Below are positions 34,604-43,600 of a stretch of DNA of 64,000 nt, piece by piece. The first letter of the stretch is position 1. Each line of letters starts with the position of its first letter. The notes beneath the pieces are model-generated. The model saw only the letters and a list, made by a program, of their open reading frames with translations, was not told where the DNA came from and made no database searches. A program made the position numbers and the translations under genes. The DNA lies in contig NZ_LT906468.1 of NCBI RefSeq assembly GCF_900187125.1, forward strand, positions 4,402,001 through 4,466,000. Reading direction: 5' to 3'. This stretch comes from Sphingobacterium mizutaii (GTDB lineage: Bacteria > Bacteroidota > Bacteroidia > Sphingobacteriales > Sphingobacteriaceae).

Positions 34604-35341
34604 CTAATTCTTGTTCAGCCTCCCTAAGACCCAAGCATCAATCTTGGTCTTATACGGACTTTTAACCGTCGGGCTGTATCGACCGTACATCGATCCCCTG
34701 GGGTCAGGTCTGCTCTTGATAGTTTTCTGTAATATGGTAAATCTATTGTTAATCATGATTTGGATAGCAATTGGACCTTTTAGATCCTTGATACCAATTG
34801 CCTGAATCGGAATTTTTGATTCATAAACCAAAACATCATTGTCCATCAATTTTGCTAGTGCCAGCACGCCATACGTGTTATCGAATGACAGCCTACCATC
34901 TACAATCCGAGCAAAACCCTTCACACCATAACCCCTGCTTCGCTTGATCAACTCTTCGCGAACATTCATATTCGGGAGGTTTTCGTCGTTTACCATGGCT
35001 CTGACTGACTCGCTGTCTGGAATCGGAAAGACTAAAATAGCCCCATCTTTCTTTTTTCCTTCAGGGTTGATATTCACGATGATACCATTTCGAGCTGCTT
35101 CCTGTTGCAAGGCAAGGTTCTTGATTTGAACTGCGGTGTACAGATAGTTAGCGTCGTTTGTAACAGCAAAACTCCAGCTGGAATCTTGACCTATTACAGA
35201 TAGCTGATTTTCCCATTCCTTGAGGTCTCCGTCGACCTGGACTTGGAAAGTGGGTAAAATAGCATATCGGTCTTTTTTCTTCTGCGCCAACAGGGTTGAA
35301 CTAGCAAAAATTAGAATGGCAATAATGATATTCCTTTTCAT
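34604..35341 (-). CDS. Secreted protein with a CBM9/DOMON-like N-terminal domain
   Basis: The start is set at ATG 35341 (MKRNIIIAILIFASST), giving 245 residues; an upstream in-frame TTG is less likely. The signal peptide is about 1-19. The mature protein opens with VDGDLKEWENQL and DANYLYTAVQIKN, the pattern of CBM9/DOMON-like beta-sandwich domains that bind carbohydrate or heme. No catalytic residues are seen. Its gene precedes the outer-membrane receptor by 12 nt, so the pair is probably cotranscribed and works together at the surface or in the periplasm. Confidence 0.65.
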   Translation of the reverse strand: MKRNIIIAILIFASSTLLAQKKKDRYAILPTFQVQVDGDLKEWENQLSVIGQDSSWSFAVTNDANYLYTAVQIKNLALQQEAARNGIIVNINPEGKKKDGAILVFPIPDSESVRAMVNDENLPNMNVREELIKRSRGYGVKGFARIVDGRLSFDNTYGVLALAKLMDNDVLVYESKIPIQAIGIKDLKGPIAIQIMINNRFTILQKTIKSRPDPRGSMYGRYSPTVKSPYKTKIDAWVLGRLNKN

Positions 35342-35481
35342 ACAATTCAAGTAATCTTGTATTTACCAGCAGTATAAGAAAAAAATTTATATTCCCGAAT
35401 ACATAGCAAAGAAAAACACAAGAAGTGTAAATTAGTGTAAAACGAGGTTAATCACGGAGTTGTTACATTTAATTGGAGAGT

Positions 35482-35509
35482 ATTTAGTATAAAGAATTTA
35501 GTATTTAGA
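35482..35509. repeat. Period-7 tandem repeat, unit ATTTAGT
   Basis: Heptamers ATTTAGT, ATAAAGA, ATTTAGT, ATTTAGA. It lies in the divergent region between the CBM9-like gene and rnhB. A shorter related string occurs near 57992-58005. Confidence 0.6.
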
Positions 35510-35593
35510 CTCTATCTTCAGTCAGGGTTTCAATGATTTTGGCATTGTTTTCTTGTTTTCCAAACGATTAATCTATCGGCGTTGGACCCATCT

Positions 35594-35635
35594 AACTACT
35601 AATTACTAATTACTAATTACTAATTACTAAATACT
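35594..35635. repeat. Period-7 tandem repeat with four perfect AATTACT units
   Basis: AACTACT, four copies of AATTACT, then AAATACT, six units in all. It ends 11 nt before the rnhB start codon, inside the expected promoter area. Being nearly perfect it is the most slippage-prone of the arrays. Confidence 0.9.
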
Positions 35636-35646
35636 ACCTTTACAGC

Positions 35647-36255
35647 ATGAATTCAATTACATTACTATCGACTTTTCAGCAGGATTTTATAGAGGCGGGA
35701 TGTGATGAGGCTGGGCGTGGATGTTTGGCGGGGCCGGTATTTGCGGCGGCAGTGATATTTCCGGCAGATTATTGTAATCCGGTATTGAATGATTCAAAGA
35801 AGCTATCTGAGAAAAAGCGCATGGAATTAAGGCCTGTCATCGAGAATGAAGCCATGGCTTATGCAGTAGCGAGTGTGTCGGCTGAAGAGATTGATAAAAT
35901 CAATATCCATAAAGCTTCTTACCTCGCCATGCACAAAGCCTTGGATATGCTGGGCGTGAAGCCCGGCTTCCTGATCATTGATGGCAATAAGTTTATTCCT
36001 TATCCTAATGTTCCCCATTCATGCATCGTTAAGGGCGATGGCAAGTACCTGTCCATTGCAGCAGCTTCTATCTTAGCAAAGACCTATCGGGATGAGTATA
36101 TGGAAAACATTGCGAATGATTATCCTGAGTATGATTGGATGCAGAATAAAGGTTATCCGACCATAAAACATAGACAAGCCGTCTTAAAACTGGGATTGAC
36201 ACCTCACCATAGAAAGACCTTTAGAGTTACTGAACCGCAGTTGACTTTGTTTTAG
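35647..36255 (+). CDS. rnhB: Ribonuclease HII
   Basis: Removes RNA from RNA/DNA hybrids, including single ribonucleotides. In 202 residues the catalytic set is visible: GCDEAGRGCLAGP (Asp20, Glu21) and further Asp residues in LIIDGNKF and KTYRDEYM. NDSKKLSEKKR is also typical. Start ATG 35647. A near-consensus box TACCTTTA lies right before the start codon. It is convergent with the YfhO-like gene. Confidence 0.95.
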   Translation: MNSITLLSTFQQDFIEAGCDEAGRGCLAGPVFAAAVIFPADYCNPVLNDSKKLSEKKRMELRPVIENEAMAYAVASVSAEEIDKINIHKASYLAMHKALDMLGVKPGFLIIDGNKFIPYPNVPHSCIVKGDGKYLSIAAASILAKTYRDEYMENIANDYPEYDWMQNKGYPTIKHRQAVLKLGLTPHHRKTFRVTEPQLTLF

Positions 36256-36399
36256 GGGGGATATATTTTCTCTCCCCTGGACTTCGGGGATCACCCTGGG
36301 CTTTGATTTATGGAACAGCACGACAGCATCCGATGGTTGAGCGGGATCCGGCTTCGCTCGATAGCCGTCGTAGTCGAGCACAACAACCAAAACACATAA

Positions 36400-36432
36400 A
36401 AAAGGAGATTCTCTAGACAAGAATCTCCTTTT
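36400..36432. terminator. Bidirectional intrinsic terminator
   Basis: A 13-bp stem containing GGAGATTCT / AGAATCTCC with a 7-nt loop, flanked by A and T runs, between the convergent rnhB and YfhO-like genes. Confidence 0.9.
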
Positions 36433-36451
36433 TCTATACGTATAAGCCTAT

Positions 36452-38923
36452 TTATTTAGCTTTTTCTTTTCTATGTTTTATGGACAACCATATTGCGAAT
36501 CCTAGACCTAAAACCAGGCTTATCGACGCGATCAATGAAATGATATTGCTGATTCGCATAGAATCCGGTGCAAAAACAAATTCCACTTTGTGGTTTCCTC
36601 CCGGAAGAGATAAACCTCTCAACAGGTAATCTGTTCTGATGATTGGCACTTCTTCGCCATCAACGTAAGCTTTCCATCCTTTGTCATAGTAAATCTCCGA
36701 GAATACCGCAAAAACATTGTTTCCTGCTGAGTACTCATATTTCAATGTATCTGGATGGTAAGATGTCAATTTGATTTCAGCGTTATTCGGCTGACCAATA
36801 GATTTATCACCTAATTGACCTTTCAATCCTTCATTGACAATTGCTTCTTTTTTAGGATCGAAGGTTCCCAGAGCATCCATCTCCGCTTGGTTGCTATTCA
36901 CAAATTTAATGTTGTTCACAAACCATGCATTTCCTAAAGCAGAACTTCTGCGTTGGATCCTATCCGAATTGTTGCTCTGATCTTTTGTAATGATATAACG
37001 GACATTCAACATATCCAATACATCTTCATTTAGGTTCCCATTGAACTGATGTTCCAATAATTCTTGGAAACGCATCAATTTAGCGGCATGATAACCACCG
37101 ATACTTTTATGGAAGTACGATGCACTAGCATCATTGAAAGGACTGGTTGTCAAATCAAATACCCTATAAGAAAGGTCTTTGTCCAAATGGATCAATTGAT
37201 CGACTTCTCTTTCAGGAATTGGTTTTTCATAGATGCCCTTATCTACAAAAGATTCTGTGTTTAAGTATCTCTTATCAACTGACCAAAGATCCACTAGCGT
37301 AATAACAGCTACTGCAGCGATCAAGATCCCTGCATTAAGTTTTTTCTTGACGAAAAACCAAACGAAAGCTAAGGTCAACACTACTATAAAGAAAGAACGC
37401 CAAGCATCATTTGAAGCCATATCTGCACGATCTTTCAGCAATGAATTTGCTAATTCACTCGCTAAACTTGGATCCTGAATAAATTGTTGCAGAGAAGCAA
37501 TGTATTCCTGATGGTTTGACGTACGTAGAGAAAGCAGACTTGGCATCAAAGCAATAAGTAGACAGATTAAGGCTACGGCACAACCAGAATACAATACTTT
37601 TTTATCTAGGTCTTTGATTTCATTTCCGCGGGTAATAATCTCGTTCAATCCCATGATTGCAAGTAACGGGATCAAAACAGATGGAATTACCAATATTGAT
37701 TCTACCGCCCTGAATTTGTTGTACATTGGGAAGTAGTCAAAGAACAGGTCAGAAATAAATGGTAAGTGACGACCAAAAGAAAGTAGAAGAGTCAGGGCAG
37801 TTGCTGCCAGAATCCACCATTTTAATCGGTCTCTTACCACAAATAGGGCTAGGACAAACAAGAAAATCACTCCTGCACCAAAATACCAAGGTCCAGAAGT
37901 AAATTGCTTCTCACCCCAATAGGTAGGGAATAGTCTGTTTGCATATTGAAGAGCTTCTTCTTTGGTAGCACCAAATTTCTCCAAGCTTTTTATGGTATTT
38001 GACTCTGCTGTTAATGTACCTCCAGAACGGCCGCCATAGGCATTTGGAATCAAGAAGGTAATATTTTCACCAATACCTTGGCTCCATGCATAGGCATATT
38101 CCTTATCCAGACCTGCAGCAGATTTACCAGAATCATCTGTTTTGCTGATATTGGCCTTGCCACGGATGGTCTCTTTGCTATATTCATAAGTCGGGAACAA
38201 CACCGAGGCGTTTACCAAAATGGCGACAACCACCCCAACGAGCTGCAAACCTGTAGCTTTTAAGAAATTGTTCAGTTTTTTGTCGCGGATAGCATAATAT
38301 AATTCAAATCCTACCAATACCAATAAGGCAAGGAAGAGGTAATAGGTCATTTGAATGTGGTTTGCCCTTAGTTCCAGCGCTAAGAACAGGGCCAGTAAAC
38401 TGGGGCCCCAAAACTTACTGCCGCGGTAACAGAGGATAACCGAACCGATGATCGGTGCGAAATAGGCGATAGCATAGGCTTTATTGATGTGCCCAGCTTC
38501 GACATATATCATATTATAGGATGAAAACGCAAGGGCGACGGCACCAATGGCGGCGACCCAAGGTTTCATTCGCAATACGGTGAACAGGAAATAACCGCCC
38601 AAAAGGAACATCAACAAGACATCTGCTGGCGGAGGGAATATTGTCCTGATAGCCGGTCCGATATGGGTCGTGATATTATTGGCATGATCATACCAAATCT
38701 GATAGGTTGGCATTCCTCCGAACATGGAATTCGTCCATAATGGAGTTGTACCGTCTTTTTCTCTATAATCGAAAATTTCTTTCTGACTACCACGAGCTTG
38801 CATCACGTCACTTTGCAATAAGGTTTTGCCTTGCCATACGGGCGTAAAATAAAACACCACTAGAAGCAAGAAGATGCCTATAATGATTAAGTGATTCTGA
38901 TTTTCCTTAAACCAAGTTTTCAT
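36452..38923 (-). CDS. YfhO-family membrane protein
   Basis: An 823-residue polytopic membrane protein with about 12-13 helices. A first helix is at about 10-28. A GT-C-like first loop contains FDYREKDGTTPLWTNSMFGG, and a large C-terminal soluble part (about 560-780) precedes a last helix and a basic tail. In Gram-positive bacteria YfhO helps glycosylate lipoteichoic acid; in Bacteroidetes the substrate is unknown. It stands alone, behind a -7-like box (minus strand TATTTTTG, 38958-38965). Confidence 0.8.
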   Translation of the reverse strand: MKTWFKENQNHLIIIGIFLLLVVFYFTPVWQGKTLLQSDVMQARGSQKEIFDYREKDGTTPLWTNSMFGGMPTYQIWYDHANNITTHIGPAIRTIFPPPADVLLMFLLGGYFLFTVLRMKPWVAAIGAVALAFSSYNMIYVEAGHINKAYAIAYFAPIIGSVILCYRGSKFWGPSLLALFLALELRANHIQMTYYLFLALLVLVGFELYYAIRDKKLNNFLKATGLQLVGVVVAILVNASVLFPTYEYSKETIRGKANISKTDDSGKSAAGLDKEYAYAWSQGIGENITFLIPNAYGGRSGGTLTAESNTIKSLEKFGATKEEALQYANRLFPTYWGEKQFTSGPWYFGAGVIFLFVLALFVVRDRLKWWILAATALTLLLSFGRHLPFISDLFFDYFPMYNKFRAVESILVIPSVLIPLLAIMGLNEIITRGNEIKDLDKKVLYSGCAVALICLLIALMPSLLSLRTSNHQEYIASLQQFIQDPSLASELANSLLKDRADMASNDAWRSFFIVVLTLAFVWFFVKKKLNAGILIAAVAVITLVDLWSVDKRYLNTESFVDKGIYEKPIPEREVDQLIHLDKDLSYRVFDLTTSPFNDASASYFHKSIGGYHAAKLMRFQELLEHQFNGNLNEDVLDMLNVRYIITKDQSNNSDRIQRRSSALGNAWFVNNIKFVNSNQAEMDALGTFDPKKEAIVNEGLKGQLGDKSIGQPNNAEIKLTSYHPDTLKYEYSAGNNVFAVFSEIYYDKGWKAYVDGEEVPIIRTDYLLRGLSLPGGNHKVEFVFAPDSMRISNIISLIASISLVLGLGFAIWLSIKHRKEKAK

Positions 38924-38973
38924 CTAGTAATTAATAGGATTATTAATGATATAGCTCCAAAAATATAGAATAG

Positions 38974-39001
38974 AAGTGAGATTTGAGATAAGAGAAATGA
39001 G
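38974..39001. repeat. Period-7 tandem repeat, unit NNNTGAG
   Basis: Heptamers AAGTGAG, ATTTGAG, ATAAGAG, AAATGAG. It has the same unit as the array at 31541-31568, about 7.4 kb away. Confidence 0.7.
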
Positions 39002-39020
39002 AAAGTTGAAATAAAACAAG

Positions 39021-39047
39021 AGAAGCTGATCGGATTGGACAGCTTCT
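39021..39047 (-). terminator. Possible terminator of the potassium-uptake genes
   Basis: An 8-bp stem AGAAGCTG / CAGCTTCT with an 11-nt loop, about 50 nt past the end of the TrkA-like gene. The T-run on the minus strand is broken. Confidence 0.5.
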
Positions 39048-39095
39048 TAGATTGATTAATTTTGTCTAGGGGAAGGATCTAGGCTAAAGTTTAAT

Positions 39096-39782
39096 TTAGC
39101 CTTTCTGAATCAAATCTTTAATATTTGCAAGCTCTCCGAACAGGACGAGAAGATCGTTTTCCATTAATAAGGTGTCGGATTTTGCAATTCCCGAAGCCTC
39201 CTTATTTACCCGGGTTGAACCATCTTTTGTGGTTTCATTTTCTACATGGACCGTCGTAAGGACAATGACCTTGTATTTATTGGTCAGATCAGCTTCTTTT
39301 AGGGTCATTCCTACATATTTACTGGGCACTTTAGTTTCGATTATGCTGTATTTTTCAGATATCTTGAAGGAGTCTACAATATCAATATTATCCAAGCGCA
39401 TCGCCAATCGCTCCGCAGCTTCTTCCTCAGGCATGATATATTCATCAATGTTCATGGCTTCCAATACCGTTTTCTGAAGGTCTGAAACAACTCGCCCGAT
39501 GATTCTTTTTACTTTCAATTGTTTTAACAAGGCTACTGTCATCAGACTTGCCCCCTCTTCTTCACCTATCGCCACGATCACGGCATTACTTTCCCGCAAA
39601 GGCAATGAACTTACCGCATCGCGGTCGGTACTGTCCAGACACACAGTATGCGTAATTCGGTCCTTGGTCTGTTCAACAATGCTTATGTTTTTATCAGCCG
39701 CAATGACTTCATGACCTAGCTCGGTAAGGTGGATGGCTAAAGATCTCCCAAAGTGCCCTAATCCTAATACTATATATTTCAT
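39096..39782 (-). CDS. TrkA/KtrA-type potassium channel regulatory protein
   Basis: Cytoplasmic gating subunit of a potassium uptake system. The 228 residues form one RCK unit: a Rossmann N domain with VLGLGHFGRSLA (GxGxxG) and acidic DKN, and a C domain (about 135-228) with ISEKYSIIETKVPSKYVG. One N+C unit is the KtrA size; E. coli TrkA has two. It begins 4 nt after the TrkH-like gene, so the two form an operon. Confidence 0.9.
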   Translation of the reverse strand: MKYIVLGLGHFGRSLAIHLTELGHEVIAADKNISIVEQTKDRITHTVCLDSTDRDAVSSLPLRESNAVIVAIGEEEGASLMTVALLKQLKVKRIIGRVVSDLQKTVLEAMNIDEYIMPEEEAAERLAMRLDNIDIVDSFKISEKYSIIETKVPSKYVGMTLKEADLTNKYKVIVLTTVHVENETTKDGSTRVNKEASGIAKSDTLLMENDLLVLFGELANIKDLIQKG

Positions 39783-39786
39783 ACTC

Positions 39787-41571
39787 TTAAAACAATACTT
39801 TTTCAGTTGGATAAATATAGCTTTTGTTCCTTGTGTTCTTGATGAATGCCACCAATAGGGTCAGCATCCCTACCCTACCTACAAACATGGTAAACATTAA
39901 AATGATTTTACTAGTTGCAGTTAATGATGAGGTAATCCCCAATGATAGTCCACAAGTGGTATATGCAGATACAGATTCAAACAACAGAGGAATCATCTGT
40001 TGGTTTGGATCCGAAAAGTTCAAAAGAATAAAACTCAATGTGATGGTCAGAACCGATAGCAAGATAATGGCGAATGCCTTATTGACAGATTCTGATGCGA
40101 TTTTCCGTTTATATATTTCAATAGATTCCTTACCCTTGGCAAGAGCAACAATATTCATCAATGCGATTGCAATAGTGGTTACTTTTACCCCACCTCCTGT
40201 TGATCCTGGAGAAACCCCTATCCACATTAAGGTCACGAACATGATCAAAGTGGGAATATTGATAAAGTTCAGGTCCACACTATTAAATCCTGCAGACCGG
40301 GTGGAATTGGCCATGAAAATTGAGGTCACCCATCTTCCAAATGAGGATTTGTCAGCCATCAGGCTGTGATTTTGTTCCAGAACAAAGAATGATATTGTAG
40401 CAAGGATGATAACAGTAACATTACAGACTACAATAAACCTGGAATTGAACGAAAAAACCTGTGGTTTATATCGATAGTTTTTCTTTAGTATCAGCCTACG
40501 AACCATGGATTTTACTTTCTCTTGGACCCAGGTATATAGATTAAATATGGTACCAAAGCCGAACCCTCCCAAAATAAACATGGATGCAACCGCTAACTGG
40601 AAGTTATAATTGAAACGGTATTCATCGCTGGTCACTCCATCTTTAATAATGGTAAAACCGGCATTACAGAATCCTGAGATAGCATGGAAACAGGAAAAGA
40701 AGATCATCTCTCCCACGGAATCAAAGTATTTAGCCTCTAGGGACGCAAAAATCATGACCGCGCCTATCAATTCAAAAAGCAGTGTTATAAAGATGATGGT
40801 CAGTAAAGTGGAGATTACGGAATTCAGTTTGTTTTCTCCCAAAATCTCCCCAAACATCAATTGATTCTTAAAGGAAAACCCCCCTGAAAAGAAATAACCA
40901 AAGAACCCCGTAAAGGTCATAATCCCCAGACCGCCGACTTGGATCAATGCCATGATAACGGATTGTCCAAAAAGGGAAAAGTTGGTAGAAATATCGGTGG
41001 TGGAAAGTCCAGTGATACAAACGGCACTGGTTGCCATAAAAAAGGCATCGACAAAGCTTAATGGAGCTTCCAAAGTAGTTCTTGGCAGCATCAGTAGAAA
41101 TGCACCTAGAATAATCAATCCCAAGAAACTGATGACAAACAATATGGTAGGATTGAAATAGAAATTATCAAAGAAAAGACTGTTCTTGGATAGTTCTGAG
41201 AGGAAGATAATGGCAATTCCGAGATATAGCCATTCATCTTTTGCGAACGTGGACAAGATCCCTCCTGTTAATCGGGAAATGGTGATCAGAAGAAAGTAGG
41301 CGCTGACCATGACCCCCGTGTAATGAGAGACATTGATCCGTCGAGCAACTAATATGGATGAGGCCGTTCGAATGATTTCAAAGAGGAAAAGTCCATAGTA
41401 TAACGCCACAACTGCATTATCGGTCAACTTTGCAACTTCAGGGTCGGTAATATAACCCACATGAACAACCATCGTTGCGGCACTGATCAAACTGACATAG
41501 AAAACGATCTGATCTACGGTCTTCTTTTTATAACGAAATATATATTTTAGGAAGCTAAATATCGAATCCAT
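39787..41571 (-). CDS. TrkH/KtrB-family potassium transporter subunit
   Basis: Membrane channel for K+ uptake. The start is the ATG at 41571, giving 594 residues, about 140 more than KtrB because of an N-terminal segment with several extra helices. Four filter-type loops can be seen: VCITGLSTTD, ISGFCNAGFT, NSTRSAGFNS and YTTCGLSLG, each with the conserved Gly. A -7 box TATGTTTG (minus strand, 41579-41586) is only 7 nt before the start codon, so the leader would be very short. Confidence 0.92.
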   Translation of the reverse strand: MDSIFSFLKYIFRYKKKTVDQIVFYVSLISAATMVVHVGYITDPEVAKLTDNAVVALYYGLFLFEIIRTASSILVARRINVSHYTGVMVSAYFLLITISRLTGGILSTFAKDEWLYLGIAIIFLSELSKNSLFFDNFYFNPTILFVISFLGLIILGAFLLMLPRTTLEAPLSFVDAFFMATSAVCITGLSTTDISTNFSLFGQSVIMALIQVGGLGIMTFTGFFGYFFSGGFSFKNQLMFGEILGENKLNSVISTLLTIIFITLLFELIGAVMIFASLEAKYFDSVGEMIFFSCFHAISGFCNAGFTIIKDGVTSDEYRFNYNFQLAVASMFILGGFGFGTIFNLYTWVQEKVKSMVRRLILKKNYRYKPQVFSFNSRFIVVCNVTVIILATISFFVLEQNHSLMADKSSFGRWVTSIFMANSTRSAGFNSVDLNFINIPTLIMFVTLMWIGVSPGSTGGGVKVTTIAIALMNIVALAKGKESIEIYKRKIASESVNKAFAIILLSVLTITLSFILLNFSDPNQQMIPLLFESVSAYTTCGLSLGITSSLTATSKIILMFTMFVGRVGMLTLLVAFIKNTRNKSYIYPTEKVLF

Positions 41572-41578
41572 CAAGTTA

Positions 41579-41586
41579 CAAACATA
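41579..41586 (-). promoter_or_regulatory. Candidate -7 element for the TrkH-TrkA operon
   Basis: On the minus strand TATGTTTG, 7 nt before the start codon. The predicted transcription start lies at or next to the ATG. Confidence 0.45.
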
Positions 41587-41616
41587 GCAATATCATTCAT
41601 TAATGAGCGCCTGATT

Positions 41617-41637
41617 AAAAAAAGCTTTCACGTGAAA
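41617..41637 (-). terminator. Probable terminator of the AsmA-like gene
   Basis: The palindrome TTTCACGTGAAA begins right after the stop codon on the minus strand and is followed by GC and seven T. The stem is short, so strength is uncertain. Confidence 0.55.
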
Positions 41638-43443
41638 CTAATTTTTCTCTTCTTCTTTTTCTTTGTCTTTCTTTTTGAAAATTCCTTTGAAGAAATTACC
41701 TGTACGCTTGATTACACCTTTAGTTTCATCTACGACATCTTTTCCCTTTTCAGCTGCACCAAGCAGTTTTGCCTCTCTTTCTTTGCTGATACCCGCACAT
41801 TGCTTGATACCATCCAAGAGACTTTGCCAAAGGGTTTTGAAGAAGGTGTGTTCTGGAACACGTTTATAATTTACCTTGCCAATATGGTATTTTTCATTGG
41901 CATCCGGGTTACTATCATTGATCAGGATATTATTGACAACAAAGGATAGGACTCCTTTTTTTGTTTTGCTCATTCCTGGATCTATGGCATTCATCAGGTT
42001 TAATTTTAGATGGTCGTAATCGAATCTAAAATCTCCCCAGTTTCTATAGTCGTTCGCCTGAAAATTAAAACTGATGCTTCTGATATTTCCTGATGCTATT
42101 TCAGCATTTAGCAATGGTGTCAAAATTTTATTGAAAGCAGGGGCTTGCATCCTGCCTAAAGAGCCTTTATAGGTGTGGAAGCCTTCCTTGCTAAGCATAT
42201 CGAATCCAAACTGGATCTTAAGCAGCCCTGCATTCATGATCCTGGCCTGTAAATCCGCACGCATGAACTTATCCTTTGCCAACAATGTACTGTCATTGGT
42301 GACATTCGTCAATGTTCCTTTCGCATGGTTAAAGGTAATTATCCCCTCTTTATTGTATTTCGCAGAATGCTCACCGTACAGCACATCTACATTATCCACG
42401 AAAACGGTATCGATCCGGATAAGCTGTTTCACTTTCATCAGTTGCTGTTGGGGAGACTTCCCTATCTTTGAACTGCTTTTCTTGGGATATCTCTTATCAT
42501 TATATAATGAAACGGAACCATTTTTTATCTGTACGTGCTGGGAAATGGTTTGTTGGTTATCAATCAGCTCCTTGAAGTCTAATTTCTCAAACCGCAAAGT
42601 ATCAAATTTCATAACAGCCATGGTAATGTTCTCATTTCGAGCTTTGAAATACGCCGCTTTACTCATTTTTGGAGCATACTCTACCTTGGTCAACAAGACG
42701 TTTTGGTCACGGGTATTCATGATCAGGTGGTCAAACTTGGCTTTGTAAATACCGTTTGAAAGTTCGTACTCGAACTTTGGCACCTCTACTTCAACCATCT
42801 TGGTGTAGAACAGGCGGGTGGTATCATGGATTGAAGCTTGATCCACCAAAATATCATGCACCTTAATCCCGATACTATCTAGAAGGATATCGCTTGACTT
42901 GCCCTCTTCGATTTTCGAGAACTTAAATTTTACGTTATCTATGTTGATGTCACGAACATTGATGGAACTAAAGACATCTTTGATATTATCATAAAGCGTC
43001 TTCGACTGTTTTGGCTGAATGGTATCATTATAGGCGTGGCGTTCGGATATCATATGGATATCAGGTGAATCAAAATTGATTTCCTTGATGTATAGTTTTC
43101 TGTTCTTGATGACATCCCAGATATTGAACCTACGGACTTTCAAGGCAGCCAGTTTAATATGATAGCGGCTATTGGGGGCCTCTTTTGAGAGGACCATTTG
43201 ACGATAGACAGCAGAATCAGGAATCAATTCTGCATTTTTAAGGGTGACATTCCCTAGGGCAACGTTAAGATCTAAATCATCGTATTTTAATGAATACAGA
43301 CCGTCAGTAGCCTTAGAAACGGTTTCTTTCAGTTTCGTTTCAACAATAGGTTTCCAGTTTCGGCTATAATACCAGCCAATCCCCAAAATAGCCAAAATCA
43401 AGAAGGCTAAAATCCCAATAATCCATTTCCAAATAGGTTTCAT
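41638..43443 (-). CDS. AsmA-like / DUF748-type envelope protein
   Basis: The start is set at ATG 43443 (MKPIWKWIIGILAFLIL), giving 601 residues; an in-frame TTG three codons earlier is less likely. One N-terminal helix (about 6-27) anchors a long, beta-rich periplasmic domain with repeated short strands, as in AsmA/TamB-like proteins that bridge the envelope and may move phospholipids. VALGNVTLKNAELIPDS near the start is typical. The C terminus is a Lys/Glu-rich tail. No partner gene is adjacent. Confidence 0.7.
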   Translation of the reverse strand: MKPIWKWIIGILAFLILAILGIGWYYSRNWKPIVETKLKETVSKATDGLYSLKYDDLDLNVALGNVTLKNAELIPDSAVYRQMVLSKEAPNSRYHIKLAALKVRRFNIWDVIKNRKLYIKEINFDSPDIHMISERHAYNDTIQPKQSKTLYDNIKDVFSSINVRDINIDNVKFKFSKIEEGKSSDILLDSIGIKVHDILVDQASIHDTTRLFYTKMVEVEVPKFEYELSNGIYKAKFDHLIMNTRDQNVLLTKVEYAPKMSKAAYFKARNENITMAVMKFDTLRFEKLDFKELIDNQQTISQHVQIKNGSVSLYNDKRYPKKSSSKIGKSPQQQLMKVKQLIRIDTVFVDNVDVLYGEHSAKYNKEGIITFNHAKGTLTNVTNDSTLLAKDKFMRADLQARIMNAGLLKIQFGFDMLSKEGFHTYKGSLGRMQAPAFNKILTPLLNAEIASGNIRSISFNFQANDYRNWGDFRFDYDHLKLNLMNAIDPGMSKTKKGVLSFVVNNILINDSNPDANEKYHIGKVNYKRVPEHTFFKTLWQSLLDGIKQCAGISKEREAKLLGAAEKGKDVVDETKGVIKRTGNFFKGIFKKKDKEKEEEKN

Positions 43444-43600
43444 AAAATTCAAAAAAACGGTTTATCCCCAGCTTGTGTTAATTCCTAACAACAATATAGC
43501 CAATATGTTTATTTACTGGACAAAATATTTAAAGAGAATTAAAACAACTAACTGAAAAAGAACAAAATAACTACAATTCTTTTGAAATAATTTGAAGGAA

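Noticed and set aside
35594..35635. CRISPR-like array
   Set aside because: Units are 7 nt with no spacers; it is a simple tandem repeat.
36184..36420. Minus-strand 78-codon frame between rnhB and the YfhO-like gene
   Set aside because: It overlaps rnhB and the terminator and has no recognisable protein features. The intervening GC-rich DNA around 36330-36390 is odd but has no clear feature.
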